DNA of 64,000 nt from Candidatus Borkfalkia stercoripullorum (GCA_019119395.1 DWXC01000033.1:49854-113853); one strand, 5' to 3'; positions 25,587-33,746 are shown, counted from the first letter of the stretch. The notes: a model not told the origin generated them from the sequence alone. Numbers and translations are program-made.

Positions 25587-26237
25587 TCACCCCTCCCGCC
25601 GGAATGCGCAGTCTCTTTTGGCGCACCCGCCGCATTTGTGCCCGCATCCGCCTCCCTGCGGCTTTTCGGACGCGGGTTCGTCCGTGATCCCCGCGATCGC
25701 GGTGATCGATTTTCTCGGCGTGAGCAGAAAGCTCTCGTCGCAGCAGAGCCCGATGCGGGTGTCCGTTTTGAGTATTTTACAGATGTCCTTCTGCGCTTCG
25801 AGGGGAAAATCGCCGTACCCGCACGAAAAGCGGGGGGTCAGCCTGCGCCCGCAGCTCTTTTCGAGGTCGCCGCAGATGTCGTCGGCATAACTTTCCACGG
25901 CGCAGGAGGCGGCGGTGTCGAACAAGAGCGCTTCGTTTTCGCTTTTTGCCGAAAGGCGCATGAGTTCCCTCTCCGCCCCGACGCCTATGGTCATCGCCAT
26001 AAGGTATACTTCGCGGCAGCCGGAAAGGTGCTTTTTGATGTCCTCGCCTTCGAGGCGAAAGCCCGTGTTGCCGAGGGTAAAGTTCTCGTTCAGCGCAAGG
26101 CGAACCGCTACCGAGCGCGGCTCTGCCGCGGCCAGGCACCGCTTTGCCGCCTCGTCCAGTTTGTTTTGCAGCGTTTCGTCTATCTCCTGCCCTTTCCAGC
26201 CGAGGTAGCGCAAAAGTTCGTTTTTTTGTATTTCCAT
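25587..26237 (-). CDS. methionine synthase reactivation-domain protein
   Basis: A 216-residue protein related to the C-terminal activation domain of MetH. Seen: RFSCGYGDFPLEAQKDI and LLTPRKSITAIAGI, corresponding to the RxxxGYxxxP substrate-contacting region and the PxxSVSG-like loop. It probably supplies SAM and electrons for reductive methylation of cob(II)alamin on the neighbouring MetH. A Cys-rich tail (CGHKCGGCAKRDCAFR) could bind a metal cluster. It is the middle gene of metF-this-metH. Confidence 0.87.
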   Translation of the reverse strand: MEIQKNELLRYLGWKGQEIDETLQNKLDEAAKRCLAAAEPRSVAVRLALNENFTLGNTGFRLEGEDIKKHLSGCREVYLMAMTIGVGAERELMRLSAKSENEALLFDTAASCAVESYADDICGDLEKSCGRRLTPRFSCGYGDFPLEAQKDICKILKTDTRIGLCCDESFLLTPRKSITAIAGITDEPASEKPQGGGCGHKCGGCAKRDCAFRREG

Positions 26238-26262
26238 AATGCAGAACCCAAAGGAACGGGGG

Positions 26263-27138
26263 TTATCCGTTCACTTCGTTTAATATGTGCTTTACGCTTT
26301 CCGTAATGCGTTCGGCGACGTACGCATTGTTCATTACGTACAGGTGTATGCCCGAAACGCCCGCCGATAAAAGGTCTGCGATCTGCGAAACGGCGTAGGC
26401 GATGCCCGCCTCCATGAGCGCTTCGGGTTTATCGTAAAAGCGGGAGATCATGCGGGAAATGCCCGCGGGGATCTTCGCGCCCGAAAGGGCGATCGTCCTG
26501 TCCACGTGCGATTTTTTGACGAGCGGCATGATGCCCGCCTGCACGGGCACGTCGATGCCCGCGAGCGAGAGCATGTCGCGGAAGCGGAAAAAGTCCTCGT
26601 TGTCGTAAAAGAGCTGTGTGTTGAGGTGCGTGACCCCCGCGTCCACCTTCTTTTTGAGGTTGCGTATGTCGGTGAGGATGTCCGGGCTTTCCGGATGTCC
26701 TTCGGGGTAACACGCCCCCGCGATGTCGAATTTACCCCCGCCCCAGCGGTCGATAAAGGAGACGAGGTCGGACGCGTGGCGGAAGTCCTCCGATTCCTTC
26801 GCGCCTTCCACGCGGTCGCCGCGCAGCGCCAACACGTTGGATATGCCGAGCGAGGAAAGCTCCGAGAGCGTGCGGGATATGTCCGCTTCCGACGAATTGA
26901 TGCAGGTCACGTGCGCGAGCGGTTCCACGCCGCAGTCTTTTACGAGTTTCGCGATCTCCGCGGTGCGCGCATTGCCCGTGCCGCCCGCGCTGCAGGTCAC
27001 GGAAATGTAATCGGGGCCGAGCGCCGCGAGTTTTTCCACCGTGCCCGCCACGGCGGCAACGTCCGCCGTCGGTTTGGGCGGAAAGATCTCGAACGACCAG
27101 AGGCAGTTTTTCTTTTTGAATAAATCGGATATGCGCAT
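26263..27138 (-). CDS. metF: 5,10-methylenetetrahydrofolate reductase
   Basis: A 291-residue FAD-dependent TIM-barrel enzyme making methyl-tetrahydrofolate for MetH. Seen: SFEIFPPK (about 15-22), VTCSAGG, HVTCIN, NVLALRGD and THLNTQLFYDNEDFF. It is the first gene of the methionine operon, which couples one-carbon reduction to methionine synthesis. The leader is short (about 40 bases) and has no visible riboswitch or T-box. GGAGGAG precedes the ATG. Confidence 0.95.
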   Translation of the reverse strand: MRISDLFKKKNCLWSFEIFPPKPTADVAAVAGTVEKLAALGPDYISVTCSAGGTGNARTAEIAKLVKDCGVEPLAHVTCINSSEADISRTLSELSSLGISNVLALRGDRVEGAKESEDFRHASDLVSFIDRWGGGKFDIAGACYPEGHPESPDILTDIRNLKKKVDAGVTHLNTQLFYDNEDFFRFRDMLSLAGIDVPVQAGIMPLVKKSHVDRTIALSGAKIPAGISRMISRFYDKPEALMEAGIAYAVSQIADLLSAGVSGIHLYVMNNAYVAERITESVKHILNEVNG

Positions 27139-27182
27139 TTTGTTTTCTCCTCCCGCAGTGCGGCGGGACGCTTCATGGGAAT

Positions 27183-27211
27183 ATTATACTAAATTTGTCG
27201 AAAATGCGCAA
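27183..27211 (-). promoter_or_regulatory. promoter of metF operon
   Basis: Minus strand TTGCGC (complement of 27206-27211), 17-bp spacer, TATAAT (complement of 27183-27188). Confidence 0.72.
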
Positions 27212-27298
27212 TCGAATCGGGCGGGCAAAAAAATTGCGTTCTTAAAGGAAACATTCCGGCATAAATTAGAATATATCTCAAAGCGGAGGAAGGTTCTT

Positions 27299-28105
27299 AT
27301 GAGCGAAAGCATCGACTACGCGGAAATGCTCGAAATACCCGTAAACACTCTCAACGTGGTAAAAAAGAAGGGCAGAAAGAAGAAGGACGACGATTTGAAA
27401 AGCCGCGCCGTCAGAGAAGTCAACGAACGCATGGAAGAGGAAGCGCGCCGCGCGGATGCGGACGCCTTGGCAAACGGCGCGGGTGCGGGGGAGAACGGGG
27501 CGGTTTCCCCCGAAGCGGAGGAGCGCGTGGCGGGCAGCGAGGACGTGACCGATTACGTTTCCGACGCGGAAGAAAAGCCGAAAAAGAAATTTTTCGACAG
27601 CCGCGTGCTCATCGCGGAATTCGCCGCGGTGTGCGCTTTGGTCGCGCTGATCCTGCTCACGAACATCTTCATGCCCAACAGCGCGATCAACACCTTTTTC
27701 GCGGGGCTTACGGGGACGGAAGAGGCGGTTTATGAGGACGACCGCTCCTATGCCGAACTCACCCTCGGCGCGGTCGCGCCCGACGGCATCGAATGCAGCG
27801 TTGCGGACGGCGTGCTCACCTTTACGGGGGAATGCAGCGTTTACGCGCCTTACGGCGGCACGGTGCAGAGCGTTGCCGAAACGGACGGCGTTTATACGAT
27901 CGAAATCGAGCACACGACTTCGTTCACTTCCGTCATTACGGGGCTTTCCGCCGCATACTGGGCGGCGGGCGATACCGTGTATGCCACGATCCCCGTCGGG
28001 TACAGCGACGGTTCCGCGGCGGTCAGCGTCCGCCTGTACGACGCCGGATCGCTCATCAGTTCGTATTCGGTGAACGAGGAAAACGATATTGTCTGGAACG
28101 TGTAA
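27299..28105 (+). CDS. spoIVFA: SpoIVFA-like membrane protein with degenerate M23 domain
   Basis: A 268-residue protein. A charged cytoplasmic N-terminus (about 1-100) is followed by one membrane helix (about 103-125) and an exported domain ending in a degenerate peptidase-M23 (LytM) fold. That domain has VYAPYGGTVQSV, then GVYTIEIEHTTSFTSVITGL and GDTVYATIPVG. The zinc ligands of active M23 enzymes are not evident. Position directly before a SpoIVFB-type protease strongly supports SpoIVFA, the scaffold that tethers SpoIVFB and BofA. GGAGGAAGG precedes the ATG at 27299. Confidence 0.78.
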   Translation: MSESIDYAEMLEIPVNTLNVVKKKGRKKKDDDLKSRAVREVNERMEEEARRADADALANGAGAGENGAVSPEAEERVAGSEDVTDYVSDAEEKPKKKFFDSRVLIAEFAAVCALVALILLTNIFMPNSAINTFFAGLTGTEEAVYEDDRSYAELTLGAVAPDGIECSVADGVLTFTGECSVYAPYGGTVQSVAETDGVYTIEIEHTTSFTSVITGLSAAYWAAGDTVYATIPVGYSDGSAAVSVRLYDAGSLISSYSVNEENDIVWNV

Positions 28106-28133
28106 GCGTTTTTTCGGAAAATTGAAAGGGCGG

Positions 28134-28970
28134 ATGCGCTTTGCGGTTCATCCGCTCTTTCTTTTGTTCGGCGTATGGTACGCGTTTTCGGGCAGGCTGT
28201 TTTTGTTTCTCGTCTCCACGCTCGTCGCCCTCATGCACGAATGCGGGCACGCATTCGCGGCGGCGCGCGTGGGGTATCGGCTGGATAAGATCGTTCTGAT
28301 GCCCTACGGCGCGCTCATTTCGGGCGACATCGAGGGCATCGGGCTGAAAGACGAGATCAAAGTCACCCTCGCGGGGCCGCTCGTCAACGCGGCGACGGCC
28401 GTGCTGTTCGTCGCGCTGTGGTGGTTTTTCCCCGAAACGTATGCGTATACGGACGTTGCCGCCTATGCGAGCGCGGCGATCGCCCTGGTCAACCTCATCC
28501 CCGCATATCCCCTCGACGGCGGCAGGATATTGTACTGCGCCGCCGCGGCGAAAAAAGGGGAAAAGTTTGCCCGCCGCCTGGCGCGCGGGGCGGGGCTCGT
28601 TTTTGCCGCCGCAATGCTCGCGCTGTTCGTGTACGGCTGTATCTGCGCCGCGGTCAACCTGACCGTGCTGTTTTTCGCCGCCTTTCTCTTTGCGGGCGCG
28701 CGGGGCGGGAAGGGATGCGAATACCTTCGTATCCGCGCCGATTACGCGCGGGAGATGAAAAAGGGGATGGAAGTGAGGCGCATCGCCGTCAGGGAGGACT
28801 GCACGTTCAAAAGACTGTTTTCCCTGCTCGAACGGGGAAAATACGCCGAATTTATCGTGTACGATGCGGAGGGGGAATATTTGGGCGAACTTTCCGAGGA
28901 AGAGTTTTGCGCCCTCGCCGAAAATGCGGGCATTTATGAACCCATAGGGGAATATCTCGCTTTCAAATAA
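28134..28970 (+). CDS. spoIVFB: SpoIVFB-type site-2 metalloprotease
   Basis: A membrane-embedded M50 zinc protease of about 278 residues. The zinc motif HECGH is at about 35-39 in a membrane helix. The second motif is YPLDGGR (Asp about 128), equivalent to NPDG. Further membrane segments are followed by a CBS-like C-terminal domain (about 200-275). In Bacillus it cleaves pro-sigma-K. The ATG at 28134 is chosen, but TTG codons at 28122 or 28089 are possible; the last would overlap the spoIVFA-like gene. The HPLF near the start fits SpoIVFB. Confidence 0.88.
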   Translation: MRFAVHPLFLLFGVWYAFSGRLFLFLVSTLVALMHECGHAFAAARVGYRLDKIVLMPYGALISGDIEGIGLKDEIKVTLAGPLVNAATAVLFVALWWFFPETYAYTDVAAYASAAIALVNLIPAYPLDGGRILYCAAAAKKGEKFARRLARGAGLVFAAAMLALFVYGCICAAVNLTVLFFAAFLFAGARGGKGCEYLRIRADYAREMKKGMEVRRIAVREDCTFKRLFSLLERGKYAEFIVYDAEGEYLGELSEEEFCALAENAGIYEPIGEYLAFK

Positions 28971-29001
28971 TGTATATTTTTGCTCTTTTTTGAACTTTCG
29001 C

Positions 29002-29030
29002 TTGCAAAGCGGGCTTTTCTATGTTAAAAT
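29002..29030 (+). promoter_or_regulatory. promoter of the RNase G gene
   Basis: TTGCAA at 29002-29007, 17-bp spacer, TAAAAT at 29025-29030. Confidence 0.7.
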
Positions 29031-29067
29031 TAAAGATAAGGAATATCGAACCGCGTAATTTTTTTGC

Positions 29068-29097
29068 AGCCGCGCGCGGAACGTTCCGCGCGCGGCT
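29068..29097 (+). promoter_or_regulatory. 30-bp perfect palindrome in the RNase G leader
   Basis: A perfect 30-base inverted repeat centred on AACGTT, GC-rich, only 18 bases before the start codon and without a following T-run. It forms a very stable hairpin next to the RBS. Autoregulatory cleavage or translational control is plausible because RNase E mRNAs in other bacteria are controlled through leader stem-loops. Confidence 0.75.
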
Positions 29098-29115
29098 CGG
29101 CAAGGTTTATAGATC

Positions 29116-30603
29116 ATGCAGAAGAATATGTACTTTGACTACTTCGGGGGCGACTGCTTTGCCGCCGTCACCGAAGGGGACAAGCTCGTCGAATTTCACC
29201 TCGATTCGGCGGGCGCTTCCGACATTTCCGGAAACGTCTACAAAGGGCGGGTCGTAAACGTTCTCGAAGGCATGCAGGCGGCTTTCGTCAGCTTCGGCCA
29301 GGCGAAAAACGGCTATCTTGCCGCGGGCGACATTCCCGCCGCGGACGCGGTCGTAACGGGCGACGTTTCGGCGCATCTCAGCGTAAAAGTGGGCGACGAG
29401 ATCATGGTGCAGGTCTTGAAATCTCCGATCGGCACGAAGGGGGCGCGGCTCACGATGAACCTGTCTTTCGTGGGCAAACACCTCATTTATCTGCCGGGAA
29501 CGCCGTTTTTGGGCGTTTCCCGCAAGATCGCGGACGAAGGGGAGCGCGCGCAGCTTATGGCCCTGGCGGAAAAACTGCGCTTTGCGGGCGACGGGCTCAT
29601 CATGCGCACGAACGCGCCGCATGCCGATCTGAAAACGCTGAAAACGGAAGCGAAATACCTGCGAGGGCTTTACGTCAACGCGCAGGAAGCGTATAAAGAA
29701 GCGTCGGTCGGGGATATCGTCCACCGCGATGCGGACGTGCACGTCCGCCTTCTGCGGGATTTCGACATTTCGGATATCGATAAAATTTATATCGGATCGG
29801 AAACGGTTTACCGCCGCGTTTACTCCTTGATGAAGCAGATCGGGATGCGCGGGAAAGCGGTATTGTATAACGGCGAACGTGAGATGTTCGACTTTTTCGG
29901 CATCGAACAGCAGGTGCGGGAGATCCTGAGCCCGCGCGTCGAGCTGAAAAACGGCGCCTATCTCATCTTCGACAAGACGGAGGCGCTCACCGTCATCGAC
30001 GTGAATACGGGCAAATTCATCGGCAATACGGACAATCTCGAAGACACCGTTTTCGAAACCAATCTGCTCGCCGCAAAGGAGGTGGCGCGGCAGGCCCGCC
30101 TGCGGAATCTCGGCGGCATCGCCGTCGTCGATTTTATCGATATGGAAAAACCCGAGCATCGGGCCGCCGTTGTAGACGCTTTGCGCGAAGCGCTCAAAGA
30201 AGACCGCGCAAAGTGCAACGTTTCCGAAACGAGCGGGCTGGGGCTTGTGCAGTTCACGCGGAAAAAATCCAAAGACGACAACACCGTCATGCTGTCCAAA
30301 CCCTGCCCGTACTGCAAAGGGGCGGGCACGGTGCTTTCGGATTCGTATATCGCGTTCAAGATCAAGATCGCGCTGAAAAACTGCTTTGCGGACGGGTACG
30401 AAAACGCGGTCGTCGAACTGAACGCGGGCATTTTCGCGCAGATCTTGTCCAAAAGGATGTTTTCCCATACCCTGAAACACAGCTGGAAGGACAAGCGCGT
30501 TTACATGATCCCGCACCGAACCTATCACGAAGAATATTTCACCGTGCGGGGGGATAACAGCAACGTTTTGCATCTGCCGGATACGGCAAAATTGCTATAT
30601 TGA
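29116..30603 (+). CDS. rng: ribonuclease E/G family protein
   Basis: A 495-residue endoribonuclease that cuts single-stranded AU-rich RNA. Seen: an S1 domain (about 35-115), the DNase I-like catalytic core with VIDVNTG (about 293-299) and VVDFIDM (about 341), whose Asp pair binds Mg2+, and the zinc-link CPYCKG (about 396) joining monomers. There is no long degradosome-binding tail, so it is RNase G-like in size. It follows the spoIVFA/B pair but has its own promoter and a striking leader hairpin. It ends in a terminator before ogt. Confidence 0.93.
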   Translation: MQKNMYFDYFGGDCFAAVTEGDKLVEFHLDSAGASDISGNVYKGRVVNVLEGMQAAFVSFGQAKNGYLAAGDIPAADAVVTGDVSAHLSVKVGDEIMVQVLKSPIGTKGARLTMNLSFVGKHLIYLPGTPFLGVSRKIADEGERAQLMALAEKLRFAGDGLIMRTNAPHADLKTLKTEAKYLRGLYVNAQEAYKEASVGDIVHRDADVHVRLLRDFDISDIDKIYIGSETVYRRVYSLMKQIGMRGKAVLYNGEREMFDFFGIEQQVREILSPRVELKNGAYLIFDKTEALTVIDVNTGKFIGNTDNLEDTVFETNLLAAKEVARQARLRNLGGIAVVDFIDMEKPEHRAAVVDALREALKEDRAKCNVSETSGLGLVQFTRKKSKDDNTVMLSKPCPYCKGAGTVLSDSYIAFKIKIALKNCFADGYENAVVELNAGIFAQILSKRMFSHTLKHSWKDKRVYMIPHRTYHEEYFTVRGDNSNVLHLPDTAKLLY

Positions 30604-30610
30604 ACGGTCG

Positions 30611-30642
30611 GGCAATGCAAAAACGCATTGCCTTTTCGTTTT
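30611..30642 (+). terminator. terminator of rng
   Basis: GGCAATGC (30611-30618) and GCATTGCC (30625-30632), then TTTTCGTTTT. The next gene starts 14 bases later, so read-through is possible. Confidence 0.8.
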
Positions 30643-30655
30643 GAGAGGAAGAAAG

Positions 30656-31192
30656 ATGCGCTGCTATATTCAAAAATACCGTTCCCCGTTCGGCGGTATC
30701 ACGCTCGCGGGCGACGGAGAAACGATCGCGGGGCTCTGGTTCGACGGGCAGAAGTATTACGCCGAAAATTTGCCCGAAGAGCGCGAAGAAAAGGACGCGC
30801 CCGTTTTTGCGCGGGCGCGTGAATGGCTGGACGTTTATTTTTCGGGCAAAGAACCGTCTTTTACGCCGCCGCTGTCATCGGAGGGCGTTTCCCCGTTCCG
30901 CAAAAGGGTGCGGAAGATCTTGCTCGAAATACCGTACGGCCGTACCGCGACTTACGGAGAGATCGCCGCGCGCATCGCGCGGGAAACGGGCAAAAGGGTC
31001 TCCGCGCAGGCCGTCGGCGGCGCGGTGGGGCACAACGCCGTCTCGCTGATCGTTCCCTGCCACCGCGTGGTCGGCGCGAACGGCAGCCTCACGGGCTATG
31101 CGGGCGGCACGGACAAAAAAATCGCGCTCCTCAAACTCGAAGGAGCGGATGTTTCGGGGCTGTTCGTCCCGAAAAGGGGGACGGCGCTTTGA
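30656..31192 (+). CDS. ogt: methylated-DNA-protein-cysteine methyltransferase
   Basis: A 178-residue suicide repair protein that takes alkyl groups from O6-alkylguanine. Seen: the acceptor motif PCHRVVG (Cys about 136), the helix-turn-helix arginine-finger region IPYGRTATYGEIAA, and AVGGAVGHN. A GAGAGGAAG site precedes the ATG. It has the typical N-terminal ribonuclease-H-like domain and normal length. Confidence 0.95.
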   Translation: MRCYIQKYRSPFGGITLAGDGETIAGLWFDGQKYYAENLPEEREEKDAPVFARAREWLDVYFSGKEPSFTPPLSSEGVSPFRKRVRKILLEIPYGRTATYGEIAARIARETGKRVSAQAVGGAVGHNAVSLIVPCHRVVGANGSLTGYAGGTDKKIALLKLEGADVSGLFVPKRGTAL

Positions 31193-31204
31193 CGAATATA
31201 TAAA

Positions 31205-31239
31205 AGCGCCCGTTTCCGCGATACGCGGAAACGGGCGCT
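31205..31239 (-). terminator. terminator between ogt and the XRE gene
   Basis: Perfect 16-bp arms (31205-31220 and 31224-31239), loop of 3. On the minus strand they are followed by TTTATATA, so it mainly serves the XRE gene. Confidence 0.8.
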
Positions 31240-31242
31240 GTA

Positions 31243-31443
31243 TCAGTAATCCGTTCTTCCCAAAAGATAATCGGCGGAGACCTGAAAATAATCGCAGATC
31301 TTGACGATCATCGCTATATTGGGTTCGATCAGTTCCTTTTCGTACCGGCTGATCGATTGCTGATTCGTGCCGAGATCAAGGGCCAGCTGCGCCTGGCTCA
31401 AATGATATGTTTCGCGCAGTTCTTTGAGGCGCTCGCCGTACAT
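31243..31443 (-). CDS. small XRE-family regulator
   Basis: A 66-residue minimal Cro/C1 repressor: RLKELRETYHLSQAQLALDL, then TNQQSISRYEKE as the recognition helix, and the common ending ICDYFQVSADYLLGRTDY. GGGGGTGA precedes the ATG at 31443. It is divergent from a 91-residue gene. The intergenic region holds two similar inverted repeats, which suggests that it represses itself and its neighbour. Confidence 0.93.
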   Translation of the reverse strand: MYGERLKELRETYHLSQAQLALDLGTNQQSISRYEKELIEPNIAMIVKICDYFQVSADYLLGRTDY

Positions 31444-31465
31444 CTCTTCACCCCCTGATCGGATA

Positions 31466-31519
31466 ATACACAATAATTGAGTATTACGCTTGGCAAACAC
31501 AAAAATTGTGTTGTACTAT
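31466..31519 (+). promoter_or_regulatory. divergent promoter region with paired operators
   Basis: Two sites of form ACACAA-N3-TTGxGT: 31468-31482 (one mismatch) and 31497-31511 (perfect, extendable to 17 bp), 29 bp apart. The second lies between TTGGCA (31490-31495) and TACTAT (31514-31519), the likely promoter of the plus-strand gene. Confidence 0.65.
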
Positions 31520-31557
31520 TATAGGGAAATTCGGGGGTAATCAAACGGAGAAAGCGG

Positions 31558-31833
31558 ATGTTTCAGGAAATCATTGAAAAATTGTGTCCCGAAAAGAACA
31601 GGCAGGCGATCCGTTCACGGCTTTCCGATCTCCGGGGCGGCGTTTACGCTTCCTGCGGGGATATCGAAGGGCTGTTCGCGCAATATCAGGATGTATGGGG
31701 CAAGAGGGAAGAGGATCAAAAAAATTATGCCTTTGCCGCGCTCAACGACGGCATAGCACGCGGGGTGGAGTTGGGGAAAGGATTGCGGTCTTATGCCGAC
31801 AGAGTGCGCGACTGCGCAAAAGAAGGAAAATAA
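31558..31833 (+). CDS. small helical hypothetical protein
   Basis: A 91-residue, mainly helical, charged protein (MFQEIIEKLCPEKNRQAIRSRL...). It has no signal peptide, membrane segment or recognised domain. It starts with AACGGAGAAAGCGG before the ATG and is controlled from the region shared with the divergent XRE regulator. The pairing suggests that the XRE protein controls its level. No toxin or antitoxin motif is visible. Confidence 0.65.
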   Translation: MFQEIIEKLCPEKNRQAIRSRLSDLRGGVYASCGDIEGLFAQYQDVWGKREEDQKNYAFAALNDGIARGVELGKGLRSYADRVRDCAKEGK

Positions 31834-31882
31834 GGAGCCGCTTCGTTCCGCTTCGGGCGGAAAAACGGCTCAAAATCGCATA

Positions 31883-31929
31883 CTTACAGAAAGAGAGGAA
31901 GGGTGAACCCCCGCCTCTCTTTCCGTAAG
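31883..31929. repeat. 16-bp inverted repeat between convergent genes
   Basis: CTTACAGAAAGAGAGG (31883-31898) and CCTCTCTTTCCGTAAG (31914-31929), one mismatch, loop 15. It lies between the 91-residue gene and sepF and may be a terminator for one or both, although the T-runs are poor. Confidence 0.6.
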
Positions 31930-31994
31930 TTCTATTATCGCAATGCGACCCCATAGGGCCGCGGATAAAAATTGGCAAAGCCTCGGTTGCGTTA

Positions 31995-32336
31995 CTATTT
32001 TGCGTTCACGCCGTCAGGCGTAAAGATGTAGATGTCCCGTTCGAGTTCCGCCATGCCCCCGCCGAGGGCGTAGATCGCGCCGCTCAGAATATCTTTCACG
32101 CGCGAAGCCGTACCCGCGCTCAGTTCGTTCATGTAAACGATGACGATGAGCTTGTCTTTCAGGCGGTCTATGATCTCTTCCACGTCCGCAAAGGAGCGGG
32201 GATGCCGCAGCTGCATCGGCTGTGCGCCCGCAGGCTTTTCGAACGGCTTTTTTTCGGGCAGTTCCGCCTCTCCCGGTATATGACGGCGGCGGATGTTGCC
32301 GTCGTCTTTTTCTTTGAAAAAATCGAAAAGACTCAT
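31995..32336 (-). CDS. sepF: cell division protein SepF
   Basis: A 113-residue protein with the SepF layout: an amphipathic membrane-binding N-terminus (MSLFDFFKEKD), a short linker, then the conserved domain (about 35-110). That domain contains PRSFADVEEIIDRL, IVIVYMNEL and DILSGAIYALGGGM, and ends YIFTPDGV. SepF bundles FtsZ and anchors the Z-ring. The start at 32336 is chosen because MSLFDFF is the universal SepF beginning. Downstream of yggS, as in the classic ylm cluster, but with its own promoter. Confidence 0.93.
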   Translation of the reverse strand: MSLFDFFKEKDDGNIRRRHIPGEAELPEKKPFEKPAGAQPMQLRHPRSFADVEEIIDRLKDKLIVIVYMNELSAGTASRVKDILSGAIYALGGGMAELERDIYIFTPDGVNAK

Positions 32337-32390
32337 AATCCCCCGAGCGTAAGGCGATCCCCCTTTTTGCCGCGGCAAATGATATAATTT

Positions 32391-32419
32391 ATTTTATCAT
32401 AAAATTCGCTTTCGCACAA
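32391..32419 (-). promoter_or_regulatory. promoter of sepF
   Basis: Minus strand TTGTGC (complement of 32414-32419), 17-bp spacer, TAAAAT (complement of 32391-32396). Confidence 0.65.
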
Positions 32420-32462
32420 GCATATTGAAGTGAAATTTTTGCGTGGCGCGTTTTCGGCGCGC

Positions 32463-33143
32463 TCAAGCGTTTTCGGCGGCGGGGTAGCGGCGCGGGCCGA
32501 ACAGCGAAGTGCCGAGGCGTATCATGTTGCTGCCGTTTTCCACGCACAGCCGCCAGTCGCCGCTCATGCCCATTGAAAGATATTTGATGTTTTCGTCTTT
32601 TTCCCGAAGTTTTTCGAACAAAGCGCGCATTTTTTTGCAGAGGGCGTTCAGGAGCGCCGTATCGTCCGAAAGGGGAAGCATCGCCATTACGCCGCGTATG
32701 CGCAGGTTGGGATATGCGCGCAGTTTTTCGTAAGCGTTTTCGGCATTTTCGGGCTCGAACCCGCTCTTGGAAAGTTCGCTGCCGATGTTTACTTCGATCA
32801 GGCAGTCCGCCGTCCAGTTTGCCTTTTCGGCGCGCTTTTGCAGCTCGTCCGCAAGTTCGGTGCGGTCGAGCGAGTGGATGAGGTAGGTTTTGCCGATCAG
32901 GTATTTGACTTTATTCGTCTGCAAATGCCCGATGAAGTGGCGGTTCGCCCCGTGCACGGCGTCGAATTTTTGGGTAAATTCCTGCACCTTGTTTTCGCCT
33001 ATGTCGCAAACGCCCGCTTTTATCGCCTCGTTGATTTCGTCGGGCGTGCGCGTTTTCGTCGCGGCGACGAGGGTTATTTTTTCCCCGAAGGGGTTTCCGC
33101 CCGCAATTTCCGCGAGCGCTTTTTTTACGTTTTCGGTAATCAT
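32463..33143 (-). CDS. yggS: YggS-family PLP homeostasis protein
   Basis: A 226-residue fold-III PLP protein. Seen: the PLP-lysine in LVAATKTR (about 25-32), IGENKVQEF, HFIGHLQTNK, SMGMSGDW and the C-terminal RLGTSLFGPR. It buffers pyridoxal phosphate and affects amino-acid pools; no catalytic activity is known. It precedes sepF, a conserved pairing in Firmicutes (ylmE-ylmF). Confidence 0.95.
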   Translation of the reverse strand: MITENVKKALAEIAGGNPFGEKITLVAATKTRTPDEINEAIKAGVCDIGENKVQEFTQKFDAVHGANRHFIGHLQTNKVKYLIGKTYLIHSLDRTELADELQKRAEKANWTADCLIEVNIGSELSKSGFEPENAENAYEKLRAYPNLRIRGVMAMLPLSDDTALLNALCKKMRALFEKLREKDENIKYLSMGMSGDWRLCVENGSNMIRLGTSLFGPRRYPAAENA

Positions 33144-33226
33144 GTTGCCGCCTCGGTTTCTTTTTCCGCCATTATTATACCGCGGCGCAAAAAATCTGTC
33201 AACCGCGCGAAGCGCCGCCGTGTTTT

Positions 33227-33649
33227 TTATATAAAATGCTTTAATTTTTCCAATTCGTGAAGATATTCTGTTTTATTGAAATGATATGATAATTTGTAGT
33301 CGAAATTCATTTGATTGTGTGTAATTTGCGTCCAATAAACACAGCGTTCGTCTACGGTTACATGTACTAAGGGAGACCAACATCCGGGACAACCGCATAC
33401 GCAGCACAATATTTCCGCCCCGTTCACTGCGGTTTCCGAACCTGGCACCATTGCCGAGGATAAACCTTCATAAAGTTCAGAAGGCGTCAAATGTATATAG
33501 TTTGAAAGTATCTTTTTATCGTTTTGCTGTTCTACGTTTTTGATTATGTCGGTAAGTTCTTTCCCGTTTATGAAAACAGACACGGCCGTGAATGAGCGTC
33601 CCGTTGCATCTTGCTCATTGATTTTAACAAATTTTATCTTGTCGTCCAT
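33227..33649 (-). CDS. hypothetical protein with CxCGCPGC motif
   Basis: A 140-residue cytosolic-looking protein, clearly more AT-rich than its neighbours. It contains CCVCGCPGCW near residue 85 followed by SPLVHVTVDERCVYWTQI, a pattern seen in small orphan or immunity-like proteins that bind a metal. The ATG at 33649 has GGAGA upstream; an earlier in-frame ATG does not. It sits between the leuB terminator and yggS, apparently alone. Base composition suggests a recent arrival (inference). Confidence 0.7.
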   Translation of the reverse strand: MDDKIKFVKINEQDATGRSFTAVSVFINGKELTDIIKNVEQQNDKKILSNYIHLTPSELYEGLSSAMVPGSETAVNGAEILCCVCGCPGCWSPLVHVTVDERCVYWTQITHNQMNFDYKLSYHFNKTEYLHELEKLKHFI

Positions 33650-33702
33650 GTTATCGTTTTTTCTCCAAAATACAATATATGTGCGGATATACAAAAAATA
33701 TT

Positions 33703-33742
33703 AAAAAAGGCGCACCGCTGCTATTGGTAGCGGTGCGCCTTT
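33703..33742 (-). terminator. terminator of the leuCD-leuB operon
   Basis: Perfect 14-bp arms (33706-33719 and 33729-33742), loop of 9. On the minus strand they are followed by six T residues. Confidence 0.9.
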
Positions 33743-33746
33743 GTAA

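Noticed and set aside
29068..29097. Terminator of the spoIVFB transcript
   Set aside because: The hairpin lies after the rng promoter, next to the rng RBS, and has no T-run.
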